Shown: in pieces, positions 1 to 10,925 of the stretch | How positions within the stretch are numbered: the first letter of the stretch is position 1 | Layout of the letters: every line of letters starts with the position of its first letter | Origin: Protonemura montana | Lineage: Eukaryota; Arthropoda; Insecta; Plecoptera; Nemouridae | DNA: 64,000 bases | Assembly: GCA_947568835.1 (NCBI GenBank) | Contig: OX387610.1 | Location: 14,923,001 to 14,987,000 of the forward strand | Reading direction: 5' to 3' | Position numbers and translations under genes: made by a program | The notes under the pieces: model-generated | What the model was told of the DNA's origin: nothing | Seen by the model: the letters and a program-made list of their open reading frames with translations, nothing else | Databases searched by the model: none

Positions 1-540
1 CAACACTGCGCTGAGTCAGGTATTGGATGGGTGACTATCATACACATGACCAGTTCTGTTCGGGAGAGAGGTTGGAGTGATGAAAGTTAAGCAACACTGC
101 GCTGGGTCAGGTATTGGATGGGTGACCATCATACACATGACCAGTTCTGTTCGGGAGAGAGGTTGGAGTGATGAAAGTTAAGCAACACTGCGCTGGGTCA
201 GGTATTGGATGGGTGACCATCATACACATGACCAGTTCTGTTCGGGAGAGAGGTTGAAGGGATGAAAGTTAAGCAACACTGCGCTGAGTCAGGTATTGGA
301 TGGGTGACTATCATACACATGACCAGTTCTGTTCGGGAGAGAGGTTGGAGGGATGAAAGTTAAGCAACACTGTAATGGGTCAGGTATTGGATGGGTGACT
401 ATCATACACATGACCAGTTCTGTTCGGGAGAGAAGTTGGAGGGATGAAAGTTACGCAACACTGCGCTGGGTGAGGTATTGGATGGATGACCATCATACAC
501 ATGACCAGTTCTGTTCGGGAGAGAGGTTGGAGGGATAAGA
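1..540 (+). repeat. 91-bp tandem array of 5S rRNA-derived SINE heads
   Basis: About six copies of a 91-bp unit, for example GTTAAGCAAC starting at 86, 177 and 268. Each unit holds a 5S rRNA-like segment with a box A-like GTTAAGCAAC and a box C-like TATTGGATGGGTGACC, followed by non-5S sequence (ATGACCAGTTCTGTTCGGGA). The array is cut by the window start. It runs directly into the SINE body at about 541. Differences between copies are mostly single bases. Confidence 0.85.
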
Positions 541-842
541 GTAAGTACAGCAACTTCACTCGCCTTGCTTATCAACCTCTCGACAGCATGGGTTTGTGGA
601 GGAATCCTGTTGTTCGCGTTGTACCGTCCTTCGGAAGGGACGTTAAGCCGGTGGTCCCCTTGGTCTTCAACAGGAGTAGGCTACGTGCCGGCACCGGGTT
701 TCCCCTCCTCCCTTCTAGGCTAGGTTAGGTTCATCATCATCCTCATCATCATCCACTCATTCACTGACGCCATTAGACCAGTGTCGCATGGCTAGATGTC
801 AAAACAGTGCTATGTTAAACACCACAAATAAATGAATATAAA
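541..842 (+). mobile_element. 5S-derived SINE, body and 3' tail
   Basis: The body begins with GTACAGCAACTTCACTCGCC and continues through a 36-bp module ending TCAACCTCTCGACAGCATGG. The core CCTTCGGAAGGGACGTTAAG and the segment GTGCCGGCACCGGGTTTC follow. The 3' region reads GACGCCATTAGACCAGTG ... GTTAAACACCACAAAT. The same body or tail recurs at about 12061, 15767 (inverted), 19760 (inverted), 22968 (tail only), 23406 (inverted), 31087, 32396, 38092 (tail only) and 55370 (inverted). The short ORFs across it are incidental. Confidence 0.85.
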
Positions 843-1468
843 TTGAATGTGAATATTGTGGTAGAATAGCTATGTGATTGTCGACCACTATGAGTTGCCA
901 GGGGTGGTAGGGTCCCAGTGACTCAGACTCAACGCATATCTCACTATCAGAGGGCGTTGCTGATAAGCCGTTCGATGATTGACAGGATTAATACCAAGCT
1001 GTTCTCTACGAGGAATCCAGAAAAAACTAGATTTCGGCAGTTTAGCTTCTTGTCACATTCGACTGAATTCCGAGTCATATCCTGATTTTTAAATTGATTG
1101 TGGGTTTTTTTATCGAACTGTTGTTTTGATCGTTAATGCGTTTTAATTTTTTTTATTATTATTTTTTTGTTAGTTGTACAGGATAAAACATGTGAAGCCT
1201 TTGTAAAAGATGTTATGAAAATTTTTCGTTATTTCCATACACATAATTGGTTAGTTCGTAAAAAACGCCATAGTCCGGGATTTTATTTCAGAAAATACAA
1301 AATACATTAGTTTTTTAGTTATTGACCCTGATTATTTTATTTAGATGCATTTAGGAAGCTTGAACTAGGTAATTGTTATAATTTTATGTGGTTCTTTTGT
1401 AATCGGAAAATTGTCAGGACTGCTCTTACCCTTGATAAAGTAACAGGTACAAGTTACGAAACGTTGGG

Positions 1469-1522
1469 AAATTCAGTTGTTCTTCACTTAGCATTCAAAA
1501 CCCAGTTGAAATAGTTTTTGTT
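1469..1522. repeat. Half copy of the hairpin element
   Basis: Contains CTTAGCATTCAAAACCCAGT followed by TGAAATAGTTTTTGTTA. This equals the right arm of the hairpin element at 2569-2725. The left arm is absent. Confidence 0.7.
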
Positions 1523-2083
1523 AAATGCAAACGCTTTTTCAAAAAGCAAAGAAAAACTTAATTATTTTCATATGGTTTAATTTGAAATGGGTATGCGTCG
1601 AAAAAAAAAGATGTGGCATTTTTGATTTTTGGTTTTATTAATAAAGAAACTCAATTTTTAAGTTAATGTTCACCTGTACATTTTTCTCGCTTTCCATTTT
1701 TTCATTTAATTTATCGATCAACCGAATTTCTTGGCTAATTAATTCAGGTTTGCTTTTGAAATGTACTTTTGTGACTGGTTACCATGATGTAGACAAATCT
1801 AACGCGTCCAATTTTCATAATTATGAAAATGCACTTAAAAAAATGAATATTATGGCGCCATTGTATGAATTTTAGTGTGCTTTGAAAACGATCGATACCA
1901 GAGTACTACCGGTAATTGATTTGTCACGTTGTTACGCATAAATTACTTTCATTTCCAAAGAAAATTCTTTCAAGCAAACCGACAGACAATAAAACAAAAT
2001 GCACTTTACACGCACGCACATTTCTGGTGCGTATTCCCGCCGCTAGGTTCGCCCGTCTACGCACTACGTCGCCACGCGCTTTC

Positions 2084-2101
2084 TTACGCAACGTTGCGTA
2101 A
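2084..2101. promoter_or_regulatory. 18-bp perfect palindrome of C/EBP- or PAR-bZIP-like type
   Basis: TTACGCAACGTTGCGTAA is an exact palindrome in a locally GC-richer stretch. The half-site TTACGCAA resembles bZIP C/EBP-type sites. No adjacent gene is recognised, so function is unproven. Confidence 0.3.
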
Positions 2102-2284
2102 TCTTTGCTGGCAGGGAAATGCATCTTACGCGTCATCCGAGCATGACCCAAATGATGACCCCATTTGCTGGGCAGAGAAGCCGGAACACAACTAACTTAT
2201 ATAATATAAGCCTTGACCACGATTTAAAGAGTATCGGCATTTCAAGAACTTATTTGTCACTGAAAGGTCCAGTTATTGTTTATT

Positions 2285-2389
2285 TAAAAAGTAATATTAT
2301 AAATAAAGTATAATAATTAATAACATAAATAATAATAAATAATAATAAATAATAAATAAAATAATTTAATAAATATAATAAATTAAGTT
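2285..2389. repeat. AT-only low-complexity tract
   Basis: Irregular repeats of AATAAATAAT-type sequence, essentially pure A/T. Confidence 0.8.
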
Positions 2390-2568
2390 TTTGTTTCTTG
2401 CAATGAAGTGCAATTAATCCAGTTATTGATCTTTAATTTCATTTGATTTTTTGATTTTTTTATTGTTGATTGTCATGTTTGACATACATTCGTCGCAGTC
2501 AACCAAAAGTTTAAAAAAAAAATTTAAAAAAAGTTATAATTCAGAATAAATATATGTTCATCAACTTT

Positions 2569-2725
2569 AAGAAAAACTATTTCAACTGGGTTTTGAATGC
2601 TAAGTAAAGGACAACCTAAATAGGAAAATTTAGCTGTTCTTCACTTAGCATTCAAAACCCAGTTGAAATAGTTTTTGTTAAAACTAGTGCTAAGTTAACA
2701 TCAAGTAGACATGAGTCTAAAAACA
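2569..2725. mobile_element. Short hairpin (snap-back) element, copy 1
   Basis: A left arm of about 43 bp (2571-2613, AAAAACTATTTCAACTGGGT...) is the reverse complement of 2634-2676, with a loop of about 20 bp. A one-sided tail AAACTAGTGCTAAGTTAAC ... GAGTCTAAAAAC follows. ATCAACTT occurs at 2560-2567 and 2726-2733. Homologous copies are at 8069-8227 and 34779-34950; a degenerate copy is at about 24770-24965. Confidence 0.8.
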
Positions 2726-3390
2726 ATCAACTTGTTGTAGATGGTTTTTTGGTAGCTTATTTAATGACAATAGTCAAAGAATTCACTTACAATGTAAAAA
2801 TTATTGATCTAGTTGGAAATTGTTTAGCTTATAATTTTAAACGATTTGTCAGACTTTATCTGAAGTTACTTTAGGTAGCCCAGTGTACATTTTGTAGCCA
2901 AAGTAGTTAATTTTCATTTTCTGCGTATTTTCTCCAAATATTTCACTCATAAGAGAAACCGTTACTTTTTGTAATGTTTGAAATTTGACTTCAGGAATAT
3001 GCTATGTCATAACAATTAACGTCGTAGCACTCGGCTAAACCTGGTGGCTTCTCCATTTTATGATCATATGATTATTCGGCGGCCATTTTGCGCAGCTAGC
3101 GCTGTGGCAGTGCAATGAAGCTCTTATATAATTATATGTTTTATTTGTTAAAGATTAACTAACCCCGGTACACACCGTTAGAGTAGTTAAAATATCGATA
3201 AGGTTTATTTTTGTGGTTCAAATCTGAGTAATAATTATTATTCAAATTTTTATCTTGTGACATACCTGCAATTTTGTTATCTTATCGTGAATGCAGGAAT
3301 GGCAATAGATTCCTTGCTTTGATCGTTGCTATTTATAAACCAAAATAAAGCTATAAACAGAGAAATTGCTAGAAACTGTACGTAGCTTGT
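2726..3390. other. Intergenic, nothing recognised
   Basis: AT-rich. No coding, RNA or repeat structure could be supported. Confidence 0.5.
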
Positions 3391-3857
3391 ATGATATCTT
3401 ATTTAAATTGCAAACGCTTGCAATGCGCGGGGTATTTTATTATTAACAACACTATAACCGTCTCAAAAATTGATGCCCATACGGGGACTCGAACCCCGAT
3501 CTCCACCTGTCGCGGGTGTTGCTCTAACCAATTGAGCTACTTGGACCCCGAACTCCACCTGTCGCGGGTGTTGCTCTAACCAATTGAGCTACTTGGACCC
3601 CGAACTCCACCTGTCGCGGGTGTTGCTCTAACCAATTGAGCTACTTGGACCCCGATCTCCACCTGTCGCGGGTGTTGCTCTAACCAATTGAGCTACTTGG
3701 ACCCCGATCTCCACCTGTCGCGGGTGTTGCTCTAACCAATTGAGCTACTTGGACCCCGATCTCCACCTGTCGTGGGTGTTGTTCTAACCAATTGAGCTAC
3801 TTGGACCCCGATCTCCACCTGTCGTGGGTGTTGTTCTAACCAATTGAGCTACTTGGA
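3391..3857 (-). mobile_element. tRNA-derived SINE with 52-bp tandem head repeats
   Basis: Read on the minus strand, about seven copies of a 52-bp unit contain a tRNA-like 5' half (AGTAGCTCAATTGGTTAGAG, a box A match) and an anticodon-arm-like segment. Only the last unit continues into the T-arm/box B (GGGGTTCGAGTCCCCG) and the SINE tail CATCAATTTTTGAGACGG. The tail then reads through AATAAAATACCCCGCGCATT and ends in GCAAGCGTTTGCAATTTAAA. Because only the 5' half of the tRNA is repeated, these are not tandem tRNA genes. Confidence 0.8.
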
Positions 3858-3892
3858 TACAATTTTTGAAAGGGTAATAGCTTCTAACAGCC

Positions 3893-4022
3893 CAAACGCT
3901 TGCAATTCGCGGGGTATTTTATTATAATGATAGGTGATATTATGGTGAGTGGAGATCGGGGTTCGAGTCTCGGTTTGGGCATCAATTTTTGAGACGGTTA
4001 TAGTGTTCCTAGTAATAAAATA
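3893..4022 (+). mobile_element. Inverted partial tRNA-SINE
   Basis: A tail fragment in minus orientation (AACGCTTGCAATTCGCGGGG) is followed by a plus-oriented head end: GGGGTTCGAGTCTCGG, then GCATCAATTTTTGAGACGG and TTATAGTGTT. With the preceding array this makes a palindromic arrangement. Confidence 0.7.
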
Positions 4023-4639
4023 CTTTCAGCGTCGTGCTGCTTTCTTCCTAATCCAGCATCTAAATCTCCATCTCCTCGGTCAATTCCCTCTTTTCTCTCC
4101 AAATCAAATTCTGACAAAAGAAGAGTGTTTTCAAACGAGCCATTGCCCCCATATTTTGCTACAAAAGTTATGACTGTCTTGCGGGTAATTGTCTTTCTTA
4201 ATTAGTCTGTTAATTTACGTGGAGTAAATACGACAATTAGATCGGCTGGTATATTTCCTTGCCTGTGCTCATTACGAAGTCGGGGAGTTTTGACGCCTTA
4301 CGAATTCTCAGAGTCTGTTCTCACCTGAACACGTCTTATTTCTGACAAATGAAAACACTAATAACTCGAGTTATTGCTGTTTTTCTCACTGGTAATTGCC
4401 AGACTTTAGTTTCTTCGTCCTTCGGTCGGTACGCTCACACCGGTGTGACTTATGATTCATGAAAAAAAATTGTAAGTTTTAAATAAAAGTTTCGCTTTCC
4501 ATTCGTTTCTGAATTGGTTTCACATAGGAAAAAAAAATAACTACACAATTCTGCGATATATTCCTATATATTTCATAATAATCTGATAATAATACAATTT
4601 CTGATTCGCCATATACATTAAATATTTATTTTAAAAATC

Positions 4640-4982
4640 TAAAATATTATTTTTATTATTAACAACACTATAATCGTCTCAAAAGTTGATGCCCAAACGG
4701 GGACTCGAACCCCGAACCCCACCTGTCGCGGGTGTTGCTCTAACCCATTGAGCTACTTGGACCCCGGTCTCCACCTGTCACGGGTGTTGCTCTAACCAAT
4801 TGAGCTACTTGGACCCCGATCTCCACCTGTCACGGGTGTTGCTCTAACCAATTGAGCTACTTGGACACCGATCTCCACCTGTTGCGGGTGTTGCTCCAAC
4901 CAATTGAGCTACTTGGACACTGGCTTTTTGAGACAATTTCAGTGTATTTGATGAGAATGACGGATCTCCAAGGAGTAGAACC
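4640..4982 (-). mobile_element. tRNA-derived SINE, four head repeats
   Basis: Same architecture as 3391-3857. A box B-containing unit lies next to the tail (4675-4720), followed by about four 52-bp 5'-half units. The far end has TGAGACAATTTCAGTGTATT and GGAGTAGAACCAAGAGG, a flank shared with the element near 22610-22670. Confidence 0.75.
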
Positions 4983-7254
4983 AAGAGGCTGTGAATACTC
5001 ACAGTCACTCTGATTCTAGTGACGCTATATCACGTCACAACCTGTCAATCTCAAGTAACTTCAATTTATTCTTATCAAATAATCCTGGTAATACCATTGA
5101 CAATAAACACAAAAACAATAATTCAAACTAAAAATTGTCATGAAAACTCATCGAAAATAAACTTTTCCCCACGTTTCCATGCTACACATCTACATCAACA
5201 ACAAGAAACTTAATTTATAAGCTTTGTGATAAGAAAACTCACAAAATAGTTACTAAATTTCCCATAAATTTAGTGAAACTTAAAATAATAAAAAAAACAC
5301 TCTAAATAACAGGGTACACAAATGTGCATAACAAAGTAATAATGTATACGTGCGGGTTCTCTGTTTAATGCTTATGATTATTTGACTGTCCTATGGTAAG
5401 CCGCTAGTTGTCAATGATGGCTTGTGTATATGCTAACAGAAAGTAAGAGTTAGAGTCTCGCATTGGGACTATACTTTGTTGTAACCTACTAAACGAGAGA
5501 AATCGGGGTTACAACTTTCGCTTTCTACGGCTGCCACGGTAGCCGAGCACAGAACATAACAAGCGCCGGGAAAATGCCACGAGTTCCAACTTTTGACGAT
5601 TACGTTTTGATCATTTAGGATGTTCTGAATTATTTTCTTTTTTCACGCTGATATCACAAACTTGGGACCGGATACGTGAAGCAGAACTGAAGTTTTAAAT
5701 TTTCAATCAATTACAAATGGTTTTCTATAGTTTCTGAGATAGTTACCAATGTGGTAATAACTGTACTACCAGATTTATGAACGAATCCAGACCCAGAGGT
5801 AAAACTAGAAGATGTCTTTTGATTTATTGATTAAAATCTATCATGGATTTTAATTTGTATGCCAACTTAGAAACGATTTTTCCTTCGTCTGTCAAATAAA
5901 ACTTAAAGTCAAAAAGCAATACACTGATTATTACATAATTATTTTAAATATATTTTAAATCAAAATGGAATTCAAACATTGATTTCTTAAGCACTCGGAA
6001 TTTATGACAGATAATTCTAATTGTGAAATTTTGTCTGGTGGTTTCGTGCAGTTTGTGGTTTTAACGAATTAAGAACACACTTGGATGGCATGTAGCCCAA
6101 CAATACAACAGTGTATTGCTGGGTTAAAGATAAGGGATATTATTTTACAATCTAGGAAGGGCGGGGAGAGCACACTTCAAGATTTTCACAGCGATTTTTA
6201 ATTGGTTAAATAATAAAAAAAAAATCGAAACATTTGGTTTCTTGACGTTTTCGTTCGCTGGGTTAGTTCTCGACCTAGCGGATTAGCCTATAATTCCTTG
6301 TTAAACAACAATTTTACCGCAAATTCCTTGAAAATAAATGTGGACATACGACAATTTGAGAAATAAAAGATGTACCTTATATTCAATATTAAACCACTGC
6401 TTCTGTATCATCATCCCCAAGCAATGCTGACATTATTTTCAACCTCAAAAATTAAAAATCACTCATCAATTTCACCAATTTCGTGCCAAAAAAACAACAC
6501 ATATCGCACACCTCAATGAAATCAATCGGATGTTCTAGACAGTTTGTTAAGCCAACAAACAAGTCTAACAATTAGCATAGAAAACAAAAGGAAAAGTGAA
6601 CAAGTAGAGCACTCTTCCTTTCTTGTAATGCGGTCGTGGTATGGATCGAGTCAAGCCGGTGAGAATCTAGGCTAGCACTTACAGCATAATGACTGGCAGG
6701 TCTAGCGCATAATAACTAATACCAATCTACCGACACTTTTCCTTTCAGAATTCAGTCGGCACACGAACTTAACTCAGGAGTTGCTCTTGCGGATGATTAC
6801 CTGATCGGAACTCAGATATCATGACTCGGAACTCGGTGTTTTTTGTTGTTGTTTTCTGCGGCTATTCGGTAAAGAGGTTATGTAGCTCATGGGATGCGTC
6901 AGTGCTTGATGGGAGGGTCCCTAAAATGGGCGAGTGGCACATTTGCAATCGTTCAATCTAATTGGATCGTCCTTTTTCAATCATGCTAGCCTATCTAACA
7001 AAATTTACCTGTTTTTGCAAGATATTTGTATTCAAGACTTATTAGTTGTGTTCATAGCTCCTACTCTTCAAGTCTTCGTTACTAATTTAGCGTGAGAACA
7101 TGGCCGCCATTTTGTGTTCCTTTCGGATCACTTTGACGTTTTCCTGCACCAGTCTAAAAGCACTGTGATTTGGATCCAAGAACAAATGAACTGTGTCTAA
7201 GATGATCAACTCTGCTGTGATAGAACAAAATTATGACTCACACGAACAAAGCTA
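4983..7254. other. Intergenic, nothing recognised
   Basis: AT-rich with scattered CpG. No ORF with domain content and no repeat shared with the rest of the window was seen. Confidence 0.5.
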
Positions 7255-7480
7255 ATAAATGTGAACAGGAAATCCTAGAATTTTGACTCAAAATATCGCG
7301 ATACATGTTTATCAATCGTTGAGGTTAGCATTAATAAAGATTAATTGAGTGTAAACCCGTCTCAAATGCGAGTAATCTGCGAGAAATAACCAAATGAAAC
7401 GACGGTGACGACGGATCCACCATTTTGTTGATAAAACTGTCATTTGGCGGCCATTTTTCGCGACGGCAGTTCACCCACTC
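7255..7480 (-). repeat. Flank of the 60-bp-minisatellite element, array absent
   Basis: On the minus strand this carries the block ATTACTCGCATTTGAGACGG ... CCTCAACGATTGATAAACAT ... ATCGCGATATTTTGAGTC. That block precedes the 60-bp arrays at 14.6, 18.7 and 21.1 kb. No array is present here. TGGCGGCCATTTT nearby also matches the upstream flank of the 21-kb copy. Confidence 0.7.
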
Positions 7481-7689
7481 AACGACTCAAACATTTCAGT
7501 CCAGAAAATGACTCTATTTAATTAAAATCGCATCAGACTCAAAACCTAACCCTATACTTCGCATTGACCCAAATGAACTTCCCTGTGAATCTCTCCACCC
7601 GGCCACCATCTTCATTTCCGTCCATCCACTTCCTTTCACCGACAGAAAGCTGAAGATGTTGTTGAGAGTAAGTGACATGGTAATCTTTC

Positions 7690-7747
7690 TCAAATGACAT
7701 GTGTAAACATATACACGCACTCACACGCACACACATATACACCTACA
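7690..7747. repeat. CA-rich microsatellite
   Basis: Imperfect (CA)n with TA and CG interruptions, such as CACACGCACACACATATACA. Confidence 0.8.
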
Positions 7748-8068
7748 CAGCTCTAGACTTCACTTCCTAGCATTCATATGGAGACAATAACAAAGCTAGG
7801 TAAGTTTCAATCACAGCATAGATTCACACGTGGGAATAATGTCGTGTGCAGAGACCAACGTGAATTCTGTTCAATGTGTGGATGAAATTCGCTAGACTTG
7901 TTGTTTCGTTATTTTGATATTGTCTCGTTGTTTGTTGTTGTCATGTGAATGTATTGCGTTAATAGATGTTTTGAGTCATTACCTACTCGTTATACAGTCT
8001 CTGTGCAGCGAAGTCGAGTTTTGAGATTTTCACTTAAATGTAAGGAAAATTCATGTTTTCTCTCAGAT

Positions 8069-8227
8069 GATTGTTTTTAGACTCATGTCTACTTGATCTA
8101 AACTTAGCACTAGTTTTAACAAAAACTATTTGAAATGGGTTCTGAATGCTAAGTGAAGGACAACTAAATTTCAGAAATTTTAGTTATCCTTTACTTAGAA
8201 TTCAAAACCCATTTCAAATAGTTTTTA
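8069..8227. mobile_element. Hairpin element, copy 2, with 13-bp target duplication
   Basis: Arms AAAAACTATTTGAAATGGGT (8121) and its complement ending at 8226 enclose a short loop. The one-sided tail (GTTTTTAGACTCATGTCTAC) lies on the left, so the element is reversed relative to copy 1. It is flanked by exact 13-bp direct repeats TTTTCTCTCAGAT at 8056-8068 and 8228-8240. Confidence 0.85.
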
Positions 8228-8240
8228 TTTTCTCTCAGAT

Positions 8241-8823
8241 ATTTGAGCCTCAAAATTTGTCGTTGCTCTTTGACTTGGAATTCCCCTTAGAATCCCTATT
8301 ATATAATCCCTGTAATTCGTCAAACATATAGATCGGATATATTAGACAATTGAGCTGAAAACTAGCATTTTATAGTCACAATAAAATAATTTGTTTTAAG
8401 TTTATCAATACCAAACAAAATAATTGACTTTTAAAATGTGTGAAATCGCGTTTTATCTCAATCCCCTACTCATATGCACGATGGATATTCTCTAAAAATT
8501 TTTTTTTCATAAGTGCATCTTGCAGTAATCCATAAGAGATTTAAAATTGTGATCACATTTTTCAATTAGACTTTAAATTGAGCTCCATTGTGCATTGTTC
8601 AACAGTTGATTACACAAAGCACTTAAGAATCATTAATGAAACTGAAATAAAAGCAAAAGATTATTTCAAATATCTTTGTAATACCATTGTTATTACTCAG
8701 ATTTTTAAAAATATTTCAACCAAAGTTGCCACTCAAATGGCTTAGAATTAAACTCATGGAAAGTTTGAAATACAATTTGAAATTTAGTGACAAAAAATCT
8801 GATAAGCATTTGATTGTCAACCT
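8241..8823. other. Intergenic, nothing recognised
   Basis: AT-rich sequence immediately left of the ISL2EU element. No supported feature. Confidence 0.5.
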
Positions 8824-8825
8824 AT

Positions 8826-9072
8826 AGGGCACCGAAGTAGCTGCGCGCGAAGCGGTTTCGGGGGGCGAGACTGGACTGGCTTATGGCGGAATACACAGGG
8901 GTCAACTTTACACAGTTGTATCTACCTTAAAACATGTCTGAGAATCAAACAAAGACCACCACACGATTCATCAATCTTATTTTAGTGTTTTGCGCCAGAG
9001 TTTTTCAACCTAGGAACTAAATGATTAAAAATAAATCGCTTTTCGTCGGGGAACTACACTTTTGACGTTGCC
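8826..9072 (+). repeat. Left terminal inverted repeat of the ISL2EU element
   Basis: Matches the reverse complement of 14063-14308 almost end to end, with scattered mismatches (for example CTGCGCGCG against CAGCGCGCG near the tip) and small indels. Confidence 0.9.
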
Positions 9073-9160
9073 AGATTGTGCGGAGGGAGAAGATGTGTCA
9101 AACTGGCGTACATACGCCAGTCTGACAAGTGTGACACATCTCCTGTAACAACCCAGAATT

Positions 9161-10917
9161 ATGGCTATTTTACTTTCAACTATTTTTGAATTCTTCAAAG
9201 AGGAACCTAACTTAGTTGACAGAGGCAGAAATTCTACCACCAGCAATCACGTAGATAGCTGCGATCTGTGCGTTAAAGGTGTAATGCACACCATAACTGG
9301 TGTAGTGCAATCCAGCATGAAGAAGAAGAGCTACCACGTACAAGTAAGTTAGGTTAAGTTTGAATTTAGTTTACTTTAAGCATTCCAAAGCTTTAATCCT
9401 GTTGCGCTACTTAACTGGGTTTAATATTTGCTTTCCAGATTAAAGTAGAGAATAACAGGGTAGTTACTGCCTTGTGCGAGTGCCCAAGAGGTCAATTGCG
9501 GTGCCACCACATGGCAGCTGTGTTACTGTGCGCCCTTGAGAAGTTCTCTAAAACAGATGTACCATGCACATGGACTAAACCAAGCAAATCTGCCACAACT
9601 TCCACCACTACCACAGAATCTCTCTGGCCGCAAGCTGAGGGTCGCTCAGGATTCAGCCTCGACCGAGAGCCAACTGATGAAGATTTTGACTGGCTACGAG
9701 TGCAGTTCGAAGCACTTGATCCAACATTGGGAGTGGTCTGGTTATTGTCTCCCGAACCAATGCCAGGTTAGGTGTTAACTGTTAATACAATTTAATATCT
9801 ACTGAATTAGATTAGGTAATATACAATTTTATATTATTGGTACTTAGATGTCAATCCCCACACGATGGAGTCCCTGCTGTCAGCGTTTGGCCCCAACAAC
9901 TCCCAAGAAGAATTTATTGAATCCCTGAAGATCAACTGGGTTGATATTGTTAATTTGGCATCTGCCACAATTGGCCAGCGAAGCAATCCGTTGTGGTCTC
10001 TTCATCGGCTGCAACGACTGACATGCAGCAATTTTGGGAAGGTTTTAAGTGCTGTGAGAAGGAACAAGTATGTTTCATGCTGACATATTTATTACGTTTC
10101 TTTCAATGTGGCTATGAGTTTAATACAGGTTAGGAGAAACAGCCAATCACCTGTGTGACTTAAATAATTTACTCAGAGTTATAGATTGTTACATAGAGTT
10201 ACACTACAGCCAAACTATACATTAAACTAAAAAAACTAGTGCTCAAGTATAAATAAAGAAAATCTGTTTCAGTTACTGCCCATCATTGTTTAAAACCTTG
10301 TTAGGAGGTTATAGCCACAATTGTGCTGGAGCAGCCACCAATTGGGGCAACTTTCATGAGGACCAGGCATTGCTGATGTATGCTGGTGGCAGCCAGGTGG
10401 AAGTTACTCCTACTGGGATCTGGCTTTCCGAAGATGGAATGCTTGGTGGGTCACCAGACGGACTCGTTGGTGAGGCTCGCGTTTTTGTATTGGCTAAGCG
10501 GTTCTTGATGGAAAAGCTATCCTAGTGTTATCCCAGTAATAAGTGTTTTGAGCTGTGTCGCAACTTACACCTTTCCTTCAAATTTCAACAGGTGACGATG
10601 GCCTGGTGGAAGCCAAATGCCCCTACAGCCATCGAGATAGCACAATCGAAGAGGCTATAGCCAACGACAAGAAATTTTACTTGGCAAAAACCGATTCTGG
10701 ATATGCACTGAAGAGGGATCATGTGTATTTCGACCAAATTCAGGGGCAACTCTTCGTGACTAAAAGAGCTTGGTGTGATATGGTTGTTTGGACCACCAAG
10801 GAAACGGTTATCACCGAACGCATTTTTGTTTCAGATGAATGGAGGGAAACAAATGTGCCAAAGCTAAGGGAGTTTTTTATATCCTACTTACTGCCAAAGA
10901 TCCTGCCTTCAGCCTAG
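9161..10917 (+). CDS. ISL2EU accessory protein: SWIM zinc finger + YqaJ-like nuclease
   Basis: Five exons: 9161-9343, 9439-9766, 9848-10067, 10273-10469, 10592-10917. All junctions are GT-AG and phases close, giving 417 aa with no internal stop. A SWIM-type CxCx6CxH zinc motif is at C74, C76, C83 and H85. The C-terminal half is a YqaJ/lambda-exonuclease-like PD-(D/E)XK nuclease. Its motifs are HE (E273), SPDG (D306), ExK (E316, K318) and a Q-rich YFDQIQGQ (358-362), so the catalytic set looks complete. The family processes DNA ends in phages; its role in ISL2EU transposition is inferred, not shown. The start is the first ATG of the open exon; an upstream non-coding or coding exon cannot be excluded. 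The stop is 8 bp from the stop of the convergent transposase gene. Confidence 0.85.
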
Positions 10918-10925
10918 TTGATCGT

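Larger units (their letters stand above)
843..2550. other. Intergenic AT-rich DNA
   Basis: No supported gene. It contains a half copy of the hairpin element and an 18-bp palindrome, listed separately. A more GC-rich stretch lies at about 2005-2190. Overlapping ORFs of 61-88 aa on both strands there show no recognisable domain. Confidence 0.6.

Noticed and set aside
1-540. CRISPR-like array or 5S rRNA gene cluster
   Set aside because: Units are contiguous without unique spacers, and only the 3' promoter half of 5S is present, in a eukaryotic SINE context.
3470-3860. Cluster of tRNA genes
   Set aside because: Units lack the 3' half of a tRNA; only one unit has a T-arm, and the acceptor stem does not pair properly.
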